Assembly (NCBI GenBank): GCA_007127745.1
Contig: SKYV01000178.1
Coordinates: 1-49,267, forward strand
From: Balneolaceae bacterium
Lineage (GTDB): Bacteria > Bacteroidota > Rhodothermia > Balneolales > Balneolaceae
Direction of reading: 5' to 3'
Length of the DNA stretch: 49,267 nucleotides
Part shown: one piece after another, positions 34,781 through 43,459 of the stretch
Layout of the letters: every line of letters begins with the position of its first letter
Position numbering within the stretch: the first letter of the stretch is position 1
The notes under the pieces: generated by a model
What the model saw: the letters and a program-made list of their open reading frames with translations, nothing else
Database searches by the model: none
Told to the model about the DNA's origin: nothing
Made by a program: the position numbers and the translations under genes

Positions 34781-35575
34781 TCACGTGACCTTCATTCTGC
34801 GAAGCAGTTTATTCAGCAGGCCGGGGAACCAGCGTTTCAGGTAAACAGCCGATATTTCCAAACCGCCAATGTAAACCTCCTCTTTCTGTTTCGCGAGTTT
34901 GGGAATCAGTTTTCGGGCAAAATCTTCGGGTGTCATCGCTTTTTTCTGTCCCTCTCCCATCTGGTTGAACTTCTCCCCATCGGCCGTAAGGGCATTGAGA
35001 GTCACATCGGTTTTTACATAACCGGGACACACCATCGTAACGTGGATCTGATCATCATAAACTTCCTGCCGAAGCGAATCGAACCAGCCGTGCAGTGCAT
35101 GTTTTGAAGCGGCATACACCGAGCGGTGCCGGGTGCCAAACTTGCCCATTACACTCGAAATCACCACTATATGGCCCGACTGTTGCTCAACCATATGCGG
35201 CAGCACTTCTTTGGTCAACTGTACAGTCCCAAAAAAATTGACCTCCATCACCTTCCGGATCGTTTCCATGGTGGCATCCACCGCATATGCCCGCTGGCTG
35301 ATTCCCCCGTTGTTTATCAGCATATCAACACTTCCAAAAAGCTCCAGGGCGTCTTCAACTTTGCCGGGAATGGTGTCTGATTCAGCCAGGTCGAGAGGTA
35401 AAATTTTCACCATTTTCTCGTGATCAACACATGCACTTTTTACTCTCTCAAGTTCTTCAGTGCGCCTTGCGGAAAGAATCAATCGTGTTCCTTTTTTATT
35501 AAATTCATAGGCAAGAGCTTCACCGATTCCGGATGATGCCCCTGTAATCCACACTACTTTTTTTTGAATATTCAT
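34781..35575 (-). CDS. short-chain dehydrogenase/reductase
   Basis: 264 residues, Rossmann fold. Cofactor motif TGASSGIGEALA near the N-terminus, the NNGGI of LINNGGISQR, catalytic Ser in VVISSVMGKFG, and YAASK catalytic Tyr and Lys. RLILSARRTEEL suggests NADP preference. Similar to the DHRS7-like class that acts on lipids or steroids, but substrate is unknown. Ends next to the repeat cluster of 34692-34764 and is convergent with the GH16 gene. Confidence 0.9.
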   Translation of the reverse strand: MNIQKKVVWITGASSGIGEALAYEFNKKGTRLILSARRTEELERVKSACVDHEKMVKILPLDLAESDTIPGKVEDALELFGSVDMLINNGGISQRAYAVDATMETIRKVMEVNFFGTVQLTKEVLPHMVEQQSGHIVVISSVMGKFGTRHRSVYAASKHALHGWFDSLRQEVYDDQIHVTMVCPGYVKTDVTLNALTADGEKFNQMGEGQKKAMTPEDFARKLIPKLAKQKEEVYIGGLEISAVYLKRWFPGLLNKLLRRMKVT

Positions 35576-35730
35576 CAGATTTGGAATTAAAGCGTTTTTT
35601 CGAGAAGATTAATTATCTTACATATGTGATATTTAAAGTTAACTGTCAAGATGGTAAAGAATCTTTGCTTCAAATCATTATTTTAGTAAGGATATCTCCT
35701 GAAACTATATACCTCTGAAAGTAATCGTTT

Positions 35731-36432
35731 ATGATCCCTAAACATACCATTTTACTCGTTGAAGATGAAGTTGAGCCTGCCGAGATGCTGGCAAATTTTC
35801 TTGAAATGAATAATTATAATGTTCTGCTTGCGCACGACGGTAAAGTAGCACTCGAACACATCGAAAAACGAGCCAGCGACATTCACCTCGCTATTCTCGA
35901 TATCATGGTTCCCCATGTTGATGGCAAGGAAATTTGCAGAGTGATCCGCAAACATCCCGTGCTAAAAGATATTCCTGTGATTTTTCTTACAGCCAAAGAT
36001 AAAGAAAAGGATGAAATTGAAGGCCTTGAGCTGGGCGCGGACGATTATGTTTCCAAACCGGCAAGCCTGAAACTTGTGAAAGCTCATGTGGAATCGCTAC
36101 TGAGGCGCCAGCAGCCACAAAACAGCAAATGGATTCAGCACGGCGATCTTCTGCTCGACATAAACGGAAAGGATCTATACATCAACGAAGAACGGGTGGA
36201 ACTCACTTCAACCGAATACACACTGGTTGAGCTCTTTTTTAAAAATCCCAAACGGGTGTACAGCCGACAGGAAATTCTGGAGCACATCGGCGGCGATGAT
36301 AAATTTGTTTTCGACCGCACTGTGGATGTTCACATAAAAAATCTTCGGCTCAAACTTGGTGATGCTGCCGATATGATTAAAACCTACCGCGGTATCGGCT
36401 ATGGCCTGAACCGTGATCTTTTACCTGCATGA
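35731..36432 (+). CDS. OmpR-family response regulator
   Basis: 233 residues. Receiver domain with acidic pocket E11/D12, phospho-acceptor D57 in AILDIMVPHVDG, T87 in FLTAKD and K109 in VSKPAS. Winged-helix C-terminal domain ending RTVDVHIKNLRLKLGDAADMIKTYRGIGYGL, typical of PhoB/OmpR. Overlaps the kinase gene by ATGA (36429-36432). Direct TTCAC repeats 11 bases apart upstream of hemH (37880-37895) are a plausible target site. Confidence 0.95.
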   Translation: MIPKHTILLVEDEVEPAEMLANFLEMNNYNVLLAHDGKVALEHIEKRASDIHLAILDIMVPHVDGKEICRVIRKHPVLKDIPVIFLTAKDKEKDEIEGLELGADDYVSKPASLKLVKAHVESLLRRQQPQNSKWIQHGDLLLDINGKDLYINEERVELTSTEYTLVELFFKNPKRVYSRQEILEHIGGDDKFVFDRTVDVHIKNLRLKLGDAADMIKTYRGIGYGLNRDLLPA

Positions 36433-37823
36433 GTATACGAGCCAAACTTGCCTGGACATTCATCCTGCTGTTGATTTTCGGAATTACAGCAATAGGCAGC
36501 TATTCCATTCTGTTCATCAGGAATTATTTGCATGATGAGGGCTGTAAACAAATAATAAATGATGCCGAATGGCTTGCCATCACCATCGAAAACCTGCGTT
36601 ATGACGAAAATTTTGAAACCAATCTGAACGAGGCAGCCAGGACTTCCGGCTACAGGCTGGCCATTTATGATGAAGATGGCAGGCTGTTTGCTCAGGTTCC
36701 CTACCACGAAATGCTGCAAGCATCTGCTACGATTTCTGCAAATATCATCGATCAACTGCGCACCGAGGATCAATCAAGAGCCATTATTAACGATCCCGGC
36801 GGCGAAGAGCTCATCGCCTACACACACCTCAGCAGCCCTCACAATCCGGCGCGATACATGGAGGTCAGCATTTTTAAAGATCAGATATATGAACCCATAA
36901 AAACCATCCGCTGGATTATTTATACGGGTATGTTTATTGCCATTGGCCTTGTGTTGTTGGTCAGTATGCTTTTTGCACGATACATTTCGCAGCCCATCAT
37001 GCAGCTCGAAAAAGCAGCCAAAAATATTGCCCGGGGCAAGACCGACCAGACCCTGAACCTCGACAGAGACGATGAATTTGGCACACTGGCAAAATCACTC
37101 AATCAAATGGCTGAGAAATTACAGTCAGATAACCTGGCCCTGAAGCGCCTGTATCAAAAACAGACACAGTTTTTTGCCGACATTACCCACGAAATCCGGA
37201 ATCCGCTTCACACAATATCCGGCTCTCTGGAAATGCTGCAGATGGACAATCTTGATGAAAATCAGAAGAGAAAGTACCTGGTTACAGCCGAGCGTCAAAC
37301 CCAAAGAATCGACCGGTTGTTCAAAGATCTTGTAACTCTGCAGCGTTACGATTCTGATGATCAGTTTATCCGCAAAAAAACGTTCGATATAAAGCATACC
37401 ATCCAAATGATTCTTGACCAGCATGAACAGGAGGCCAAAGATAAAGGGCTGGAGCTGAAAACAAAGAATCAATCATTCATTGTTGTTGCCGATCCTGATA
37501 AAATTGAGCAGGTGCTGGACAACCTGGTAACCAATGCCATCAAATTTACCAATGAAGGATCAGTAGAAATTTCGGCACAAATGAAAGAAGACGGGATTGA
37601 AGTGGCCGTGCAAGACACCGGTATCGGGATTTCGGAAGAACACCTCGACCGGCTGTACGACCGTTTTTACCGCACAGATAAGGCACGCTCGCGCGACAAA
37701 GGAGGCACCGGGCTTGGCCTGGCTGTGGTAAAAAGTATTCTGAATTCCCACGGATCTGATATATTTGTGGAAAGTGAACCCGGAAAAGGATCGAAATTTT
37801 GGTTTACTCTGCCCGCCGGTTAA
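36429..37823 (+). CDS. membrane-bound sensor histidine kinase
   Basis: 464 residues. Two membrane segments (about 8-30 and 162-182) bracket a periplasmic sensor of roughly 130 residues. HAMP region follows (ARYISQPIMQLEKAAKNIARG), then the HisKA H-box ADITHEIRNPLHTISGS with H254, N-box VLDNLVTNAIKFT, G1 VQDTGIGIS and G2 GGTGLGLAVVKSI. All catalytic motifs look intact. The sensed signal is unknown. It sits immediately upstream of hemH (131 bases), which suggests the pair could control heme synthesis. Confidence 0.95.
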   Translation: MSIRAKLAWTFILLLIFGITAIGSYSILFIRNYLHDEGCKQIINDAEWLAITIENLRYDENFETNLNEAARTSGYRLAIYDEDGRLFAQVPYHEMLQASATISANIIDQLRTEDQSRAIINDPGGEELIAYTHLSSPHNPARYMEVSIFKDQIYEPIKTIRWIIYTGMFIAIGLVLLVSMLFARYISQPIMQLEKAAKNIARGKTDQTLNLDRDDEFGTLAKSLNQMAEKLQSDNLALKRLYQKQTQFFADITHEIRNPLHTISGSLEMLQMDNLDENQKRKYLVTAERQTQRIDRLFKDLVTLQRYDSDDQFIRKKTFDIKHTIQMILDQHEQEAKDKGLELKTKNQSFIVVADPDKIEQVLDNLVTNAIKFTNEGSVEISAQMKEDGIEVAVQDTGIGISEEHLDRLYDRFYRTDKARSRDKGGTGLGLAVVKSILNSHGSDIFVESEPGKGSKFWFTLPAG

Positions 37824-37875
37824 AGTTTTTGGGCAACCATATCCGGAATTATCTGGAAAATTGGTTAAAAAGGGA

Positions 37876-37930
37876 TTTCTTCACGAATTCTTCACATAAA
37901 AATCGTTCTTTTCACGATTGTAATTTCACC
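37876..37930 (+). promoter_or_regulatory. TTCAC repeat array before hemH, candidate response-regulator site
   Basis: TTCTTCAC occurs at 37877-37884 and 37888-37895, exactly 11 bases apart, the spacing of OmpR/PhoB-type direct half-sites. TTCAC recurs at 37911-37915 and 37925-37929. An inverted repeat AATCGT/ACGATT (37901-37919) overlaps it. The array lies in the 130-base gap between the kinase gene and hemH. Confidence 0.5.
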
Positions 37931-37953
37931 CTGTGCAGCTAAAATATTTTACA

Positions 37954-39078
37954 ATGAAAATAGGTATTGTTTTAATGAATTTGGGTGGCCCCACCCATGA
38001 GGATAACGTCAGGATTTTTCTCGAAAACCTGTTCAAAGACGAAGACATCATTAAACTTGGAGGCGGTAACACACAGAACCTGTTTGCCAAACTGATATCC
38101 AAATTCAGAGCGCCCAATGTTGCTGAAGATTACAAAGAGATAAATGGCTGCCCGAACGGCTGCACCGGTAACAAGCACTGTTTTAACCGCCAAAACAAAG
38201 TTGTTTCCGATTGCTGCTCTCCCATTAACGGGCTTACGGAACTGCAGCGGCGCACACTGGAAAAATATTTCAAAAAAATTCTGCCCGACCATGATGTGAC
38301 GGTTTACACCTGCATGCGCTACTGGCTTCCTTTTGCCGACCAGATAATGGACGACATGGCTGAAGATGGAATCACCCATACGGTTTTAATGCCCTTATAC
38401 CCACAATTTTCGTGGACCACCACCGGAAGCAGTTTCCGTGACTGGGAAACAACCCTGAACAAAAAATTCCCAAATGGCGGCAAACCATGGAAAGAGTTTC
38501 ACGTAAAAAACTATTATCTTAATGAGAGTTACCTGCGGTCAATTAATGCTCGTATAGACGAAGCACTTGAAAAAATGGACGGTGATACCCGCAGAAAAAC
38601 GCATTTGATTTTCAGTGCACATGGTACGCCTCTGCTTGAAGTTCGAAGCGGTGACCCATATACTACAGAGATAAAGGAAACGATGGAAGCCGTTATGGCC
38701 CGGCGGGAAGTTAAAAACCCGTACTGGCTCAGTTATCAATCAAGAGTGGGGCCACAAAAGTGGACTCAACCCAATACTGAGGATCTTGTTCAGCGGCATC
38801 TTGAGTATGGAATTAAAAACTTTTTAATGGTGCCTGTTGCATTTGTAACCGATCATATTGAAACGTTGTATGAATTGGGAGTTGAGCTGGTAGAAGACAT
38901 GGAAGAAGAAGGATTTGAGTTTGAAAATTTCGAGGTTATGAAGGGAATTAACGATCACCCCGACTTTATAAAAGCACTGGCCGAAGAAACTCTGCACTGC
39001 CTGAGACATGAAATTCCGGCTGAAGCCGTTCAATGGGATAATACAGTAAACAAAACCAGGAAATCAGCAACTGCGTAA
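37954..39078 (+). CDS. hemH: ferrochelatase with cysteine-rich insert
   Basis: Inserts Fe2+ into protoporphyrin to make heme. The ATG at 37954 gives MKIGIVLMNLGGPTHEDNV, the family start; a GTG 21 bases upstream only adds residues. Other motifs are FSAHGTP, YQSRVGPQKWTQPNTED and PVAFVTDHIETLYEL, containing the catalytic His and acid. 374 residues. Between the conserved Y-x-x-I-x-G and SPIN segments lies residues 65-88 with five cysteines: C66, C70, C76, C87 and C88. Bacterial ferrochelatases may carry a [2Fe-2S] cluster through such internal or C-terminal cysteines. It starts the hem cluster just after the two-component genes. Confidence 0.93.
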   Translation: MKIGIVLMNLGGPTHEDNVRIFLENLFKDEDIIKLGGGNTQNLFAKLISKFRAPNVAEDYKEINGCPNGCTGNKHCFNRQNKVVSDCCSPINGLTELQRRTLEKYFKKILPDHDVTVYTCMRYWLPFADQIMDDMAEDGITHTVLMPLYPQFSWTTTGSSFRDWETTLNKKFPNGGKPWKEFHVKNYYLNESYLRSINARIDEALEKMDGDTRRKTHLIFSAHGTPLLEVRSGDPYTTEIKETMEAVMARREVKNPYWLSYQSRVGPQKWTQPNTEDLVQRHLEYGIKNFLMVPVAFVTDHIETLYELGVELVEDMEEEGFEFENFEVMKGINDHPDFIKALAEETLHCLRHEIPAEAVQWDNTVNKTRKSATA

Positions 39079-39081
39079 AGG

Positions 39082-40341
39082 ATGGTTCATCCAACAATTC
39101 AGGATTTTACGACGATTGGAATCAATCACTGGGATGCTCCTGTAGAGATCAGGGAAAAGTTTAGCCTTGATTCCGAAAAACAGGCATTGATGCTTGAAGG
39201 CGCCCGGCGCGAAGGAATTAACAGCCTGTTTATTGTTTCTACCTGCAACCGAACAGAAGTATTTTCTCAGGGAACCACCACAAGCGAACTCATCCGGCTG
39301 CTAACAACCTACAGCCACGGCAACCTCGACGAATTTCATAAATTTGGATTTGAACTGGAAGGAAAGCGGGCCATTCAACACCTTTTTAATGTAGCTACCG
39401 GGCTCGATTCGCAGATTCTCGGAGATCTTCAGATTGTAAAACAGGTGAAAGAAGGATATGAATATGCGGCTTCCGAAAATATGATTTCCGGAGAAACGCA
39501 CCGATTAATCCAGCATGTTTTCAGGGCTCATAAACGCTCGCGACATGAAACCTCCCTCGGCCACGGAGCCGCCACCGTTGCCTATGCTGCAGTAAAATTT
39601 GCCACCCGTACCTTCGAAAATCTGATCAACAAAAATATTTTGCTGGTGGGCACTGGCAAAATTGGAAAAGTTACCTGTAAAAACCTGGTAAACCTGGGCG
39701 CCAGCAAGCTCACACTAATTAACCGTACCCGGGACCGGGCAGAATTTGTGGCCGGAAAATACAATCTTGAAGTGGCTGATATAGATGAGCTGCCAGAACA
39801 AATAGCCCAATCCGATCTGGTGATTGTTGCCACAGGCGCATCTGAACCGGTAATTCGTCCCGAGCACATGTTGCCGTCTATCGAAAATCCCAGATTCAAA
39901 ATCATGCTCGATCTTTCCGTGCCCCGAAATATCGACCCAAAAGTAGCCTCACTCGATTTTGTTGACGTGGCTAACATGGATATGTTGAGTGATGTAACAG
40001 ATGAAGCCTACAAAAATAGAGAGCAAGAAGTGCCTCTGGTTAAACAAATCATAGAAGACGAATTTTCAAACTATAAGCTCTGGTTAAATAAACAGAAAGT
40101 AGTTCCCACCATCAAGGCACTCACCAAGAAGTTTGAGAGTATTCGCGAAGAAGAGCTCAATTTTTTCAAAAACAAAATTGAGACCGACGATTTTGACAAA
40201 ATTGAGAATATGACCCGCCGGATTGTAAACAAACTGGCCGCCTACAGCATCGAACATCTTCGGGAAAATCACCACTCGCAAGAAGTTGCTGAAATGGTAA
40301 AACAGATGTTCAAGCTCGAACAGCAAAATGGCCATGACTAA
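39082..40341 (+). CDS. hemA: glutamyl-tRNA reductase
   Basis: First committed step of C5 heme synthesis: reduction of glutamyl-tRNA to glutamate-1-semialdehyde. 419 residues. Key motifs are GINHWDAPVEIREKFSL, the nucleophile region STCNRTEVF with catalytic Cys, LGDLQIVKQVKEGYEYA, and the NADPH domain LVGTGKIGKVTCKNL. It begins 3 bases after the hemH stop and overlaps hemC. Confidence 0.97.
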   Translation: MVHPTIQDFTTIGINHWDAPVEIREKFSLDSEKQALMLEGARREGINSLFIVSTCNRTEVFSQGTTTSELIRLLTTYSHGNLDEFHKFGFELEGKRAIQHLFNVATGLDSQILGDLQIVKQVKEGYEYAASENMISGETHRLIQHVFRAHKRSRHETSLGHGAATVAYAAVKFATRTFENLINKNILLVGTGKIGKVTCKNLVNLGASKLTLINRTRDRAEFVAGKYNLEVADIDELPEQIAQSDLVIVATGASEPVIRPEHMLPSIENPRFKIMLDLSVPRNIDPKVASLDFVDVANMDMLSDVTDEAYKNREQEVPLVKQIIEDEFSNYKLWLNKQKVVPTIKALTKKFESIREEELNFFKNKIETDDFDKIENMTRRIVNKLAAYSIEHLRENHHSQEVAEMVKQMFKLEQQNGHD

Positions 40342-41251
40342 AACTGTACGAATTGGCACCCGTGACAGTGAACTTGCTGTCTGGCAGGCCGAAACAGTCT
40401 CTTATCAGTTAAAAAAGGCTGGCCATCAAACCGAACTGATCCATGTGAAATCTCGCGGAGATCTCGACCTCACCACCCCTCTGACGGAAATGGGTGGAAA
40501 AGGAGTGTTTACCAAAGCTCTCGACGATGCACTTCTGGAAAACCGGATCGACCTGGCTGTTCATTCATACAAAGACCTCCCCACCGAAAATCCGCTGCCA
40601 CTCACTGTATCTGCAGTGCTTGAGCGGGAAGATCCCCGGGATGCCCTGGTGGCGCCTGATGGCGATACTTTTTTGGAAGATGAAAAACTTCAGGCCATCA
40701 TTGCCACAAGCAGCAACCGGCGCAAGGCACAGTGGCTCCATAAATATCCGCGCCATGCCATCACCAATATCCGCGGAAATGTGAATACACGGCTGCGGAA
40801 AGTTCAGGAAAATGCCTGGCACGGTGCCATTTTTGCCGCAGCAGGCCTGAAGCGGATCAACCTTGAGCATCACATCACCCAATTTCTCGACTGGATGATC
40901 CCCGCTCCGGCCCAGGGCGCGATGGCTGTTATGATCCGTGAAGATGATTCCGAAATGTTTGAGATCACCAAAAGCCTGAACCACTATGAAACCGAACTGT
41001 GCACGGCCATTGAACGGGAACTGCTGAATGAAATGGAGGCCGGTTGCAGTGCTCCGGTTGGTGCCTACGCCTGGATTGAAGAAAACCATCTGACCCTGCA
41101 GGCTGTTGCTCTTAAAACCGATGGAACTCTCCAGTACGATATTGAATTAACATCAGCAGTTGATAATGCTAAAGGGCTGGGACGCAAAGCTGCCCGGAAA
41201 CTCCTTGCTCAGGGAGCCGACAAACTGGTAGAAGAGATGAAAGGCAGATAA
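40328..41251 (+). CDS. hemC: hydroxymethylbilane synthase (porphobilinogen deaminase)
   Basis: Polymerises four porphobilinogen units. 307 residues. Motifs: RIGTRDSELAVWQA, LAVHSYKDLPTENP, IRGNVNTRLRKV, APAQGAMAV and the cofactor-binding Cys in EMEAGCSAPVGAYA. Start may be 40328 or the in-frame ATG at 40334; either overlaps hemA. Gap to hemD contains a repeat block that separates these usually adjacent genes. Confidence 0.96.
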   Translation: MAMTKTVRIGTRDSELAVWQAETVSYQLKKAGHQTELIHVKSRGDLDLTTPLTEMGGKGVFTKALDDALLENRIDLAVHSYKDLPTENPLPLTVSAVLEREDPRDALVAPDGDTFLEDEKLQAIIATSSNRRKAQWLHKYPRHAITNIRGNVNTRLRKVQENAWHGAIFAAAGLKRINLEHHITQFLDWMIPAPAQGAMAVMIREDDSEMFEITKSLNHYETELCTAIERELLNEMEAGCSAPVGAYAWIEENHLTLQAVALKTDGTLQYDIELTSAVDNAKGLGRKAARKLLAQGADKLVEEMKGR

Positions 41252-41449
41252 CAACCAGGTTTGTCTGAATAGTCACTTAAGGTAATTTTAATTTGTCGAT
41301 GTAGAGTTGACAATTGACAGTAGCCAAAATTCTCAACTGTCAACTGCTTTCCGCGCATCAAGAATTTTTTAGAGGGAGTTTATTTTAGTAGATTACTAAT
41401 AAATGAAAACCTTATTTATATTCATTTTCATTATTGCCATAAAATATGC

Positions 41450-41706
41450 CGTTAGGCATAGCCGATTTCATAACCCCGGATTTCAATCCGGGGTTAAAAT
41501 GAGCTACCTCTATTTTAGTGCCGTAGGCACGATCCATCTCAGAGGATGGATTTGTGGTGATGTGGGTTTTATGCGGATTGTGCAGATGGCACGATCCAAC
41601 AACCAGATCGTTCGTACCTACGGCACTTGTCACAATCAATGTCCATCTTGATCCCCGGATTGAAATCCGGGGCTATAACATTGGTCATCCGCAAGCGGAT
41701 TTTTTT
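41450..41706. repeat. MITE-like hairpin block between hemC and hemD
   Basis: Outer hairpins AACCCCGGATT/AATCCGGGGTT (41472-41495) and CCCCGGATT/AATCCGGGG (41653-41672) bracket inner inverted copies of AGTGCCGTAGG (from 41517) and its complement (CCTACGGCACT ending 41627). Another hairpin ATCCATC/GATGGAT is near 41531-41549. The block ends with ATCCG-CAAG-CGGAT plus seven Ts (41687-41706), which looks like a terminator. No open frame of interest; non-autonomous insertion likely. The rest of 41252-41904 is AT-rich and holds no gene I can support. Confidence 0.65.
41687..41706 (+). terminator. terminator-like hairpin
   Basis: Stem ATCCG/CGGAT with loop CAAG and a T-run. It could end the hemC transcript, or be part of the repeat. 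Confidence 0.5.
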
Positions 41707-41904
41707 AAATCAATCCAATAATTCATTCAAATTTTATTACTAATTAATCTGAAGTAAACAGTCTTCTTTGACCTCCTAAACCATAAATATCTTTGAATGA
41801 CTAAACTAAATTATACTGAAAAATCTTGAGGCATCGGGATCAACTTTTCCAAACGGGCTTAGTTCTCGGAGAAAAGACATAGACACTTTACTAAATTATT
41901 TTAG

Positions 41905-42639
41905 ATGACTAAACCAATCAATATACTTGTAACACGAGAACTGTCTGACGAACAAATTCAACTGGCTGAAGAGCTTGGACTGAATGTTGTGATTGAACCG
42001 GCTATCCGTATTGAATTTCGTTCCGACTGGTTTACCGTTAATACCATCCTGCGAAACACTCAAAATCCGGTTTTTGCATTCACCAGCCAGAACGGAGTGG
42101 AAGCATTTGACCAGTACAGGCAATCAGGTGCCGAGACCCCCGAAAATGTTCCCGTTTATGCAGTCGGTGAAAAAACGGCAGAAGCTCTGGAAAAGATCGG
42201 GCTGAAAGCCGAATCCCCGAACCAACAGGATGGCGCTGGTCTGGCTCAAAAGATAGTGGAAGATTTTTCGAAAGACCCTGAAATGAAAAGTGCAAAAGTG
42301 CTCCATTTTTGCGGTGATAAGCGCCGGGATGAGTTCCGTCAGTTTCTGCAGGATGCCGACATTCACGTTCGGGACGTGGTAGTGTACAAAACCATTCTGA
42401 ACAACATGAATATTCCGCAAACCCCGGTTGACGGCCTCCTGTTCTACAGCCCGAGTGCCGTGCAGGCATTCCGAAGCAGCGGCGGATTTCTGAACAAACA
42501 ACTTCCCGAACTCTTTGCTATTGGCAGTACCACCGCAGAAGAACTCAGCATCGAAACCGGGAAACACGTTCACATTTCACCGGAACCGAATACGGAAACC
42601 CTGTTAGAGTTTGTTGCTCAGGTGTTAAATGAAACTTAA
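41905..42639 (+). CDS. hemD: uroporphyrinogen-III synthase
   Basis: Cyclises hydroxymethylbilane with inversion of ring D. 244 residues, a usual length. HemD is weakly conserved, so support is from length, context and segments NILVTRELSDEQIQLAEELG, FAFTSQNGVEAFDQY, YAVGEKTAEALEKIGLKA, VLHFCGDKRRDEF, GLLFYSPSAVQAF and LFAIGSTTAEEL. It sits in the hem cluster between hemC and hemE. Confidence 0.92.
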   Translation: MTKPINILVTRELSDEQIQLAEELGLNVVIEPAIRIEFRSDWFTVNTILRNTQNPVFAFTSQNGVEAFDQYRQSGAETPENVPVYAVGEKTAEALEKIGLKAESPNQQDGAGLAQKIVEDFSKDPEMKSAKVLHFCGDKRRDEFRQFLQDADIHVRDVVVYKTILNNMNIPQTPVDGLLFYSPSAVQAFRSSGGFLNKQLPELFAIGSTTAEELSIETGKHVHISPEPNTETLLEFVAQVLNET

Positions 42640-42644
42640 TATGT

Positions 42645-42720
42645 CCCCCTTCGAAGGGGGAAAGTGAGCGGAGCGAACTGGGGGATGAATAAAAATTTTT
42701 ATTACAACACGAATCTTAAA
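42645..42720 (+). repeat. first copy of a 76-bp duplicated palindromic repeat
   Basis: Starts with the palindrome CCCCCTTCGAAGGGGG and runs into the first codons of the DUF559 gene, ending at CTTAAA. The same 76 bases recur at 43160-43235 with one mismatch (42710 versus 43225). Confidence 0.95.
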
Positions 42721-43053
42721 GAGTTAGCCCGGCTACTGCGAAAAAATTCAACCAGGGCTGAAATCAGATTATGGACTGAAGTTTTGAGAGGAAAATATAC
42801 AGGCTATACTTTTCTCAGGCAGCGGCCTATTCTACATTATATTGCTGATTTTATGTGTAAAGATCTTCAGCTAATCATTGAACTTGATGGATATTCCCAC
42901 AATTTTGAACAACAATGGAAAAAAGATTTAAAGCGCCAGAAAGAGCTTGAAGATAAAGGCTTTAAAATTCTGCGTTTTACCGATCACGAAGTGATGAAGG
43001 ATCTTGAAAATGTTGAACGTGAAATTATGTATTGGATAGAAAAATTAGGCTAA
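42685..43053 (+). CDS. DUF559-domain endonuclease-like protein
   Basis: 122 residues from the ATG at 42685 (an in-frame GTG lies 21 bases before it). The DUF559/Vsr-like motifs are clear: RKNSTRAEIRLWTEVLRG, FLRQRPILHYIADFMC with the DF pair, and LIIELDGYSHN with catalytic Glu and Asp, then LKRQKELEDKGFKILRFTDHEV. These resemble very-short-patch-repair and restriction nuclease folds. The gene is embedded in the palindromic repeat at its 5' end, suggesting it travels with the repeat. It interrupts the hemD-hemE interval. Confidence 0.85.
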   Translation: MNKNFYYNTNLKELARLLRKNSTRAEIRLWTEVLRGKYTGYTFLRQRPILHYIADFMCKDLQLIIELDGYSHNFEQQWKKDLKRQKELEDKGFKILRFTDHEVMKDLENVEREIMYWIEKLG

Positions 43054-43134
43054 AAGTCTTTTAAATATACTTGTTACTGTTAGTCTGATGCTATAAGAAA
43101 ATATTGAACTTTATTGAAAACATTGCCAAACAGT

Positions 43135-43235
43135 CATCCCCCGGCACCTACGGCGCCTTCCCCCTTCGAAGGGGGAAAGTGAGCGGAGCGAACTGGGGGA
43201 TGAATAAAAATTTTTATTACAACAAGAATCTTAAA
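43135..43235 (+). repeat. second copy of the 76-bp repeat with extra terminal inverted sequence
   Basis: The 43160-43235 copy duplicates the leader and first codons of the DUF559 gene; here the frame ends after MNKNFYYNKNLKQ. Upstream, TCATCCCCC (43135-43143) is the inverse of GGGGGATGA (43195-43203), giving a symmetrical roughly 69-base unit. The rest of the 43054-43459 gap (about 406 bases) carries no gene I can support. Confidence 0.85.
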
Positions 43236-43459
43236 CAATGAACCCGGCAGTTTCGAATAAATCTCTGCGTTTCACTGCGCCTTTTGCGGTTAAAAAAATA
43301 AAGGCCCTCATCTTATCTTTAGGGATTTCCACTCATTTTTTGAAGAGATAATCATATGATCACTGCCTAAAATTTCCGTGACTTTGTTGCAAATTTTAAT
43401 CATTCAGAAACAGGCATAAAAACCGTATCATCAGATCAAATAATTTTATCGAATTCAAA

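Noticed and set aside
42080-42573. Antisense open frames of 129 and 149 codons across hemD
   Set aside because: HemD motifs and cluster context support the plus strand; the antisense peptides have no recognisable features.
42645-43235. CRISPR-like array from the repeated 76-mer
   Set aside because: Only two copies, with a gene between them, palindromic and not of spacer-repeat form.
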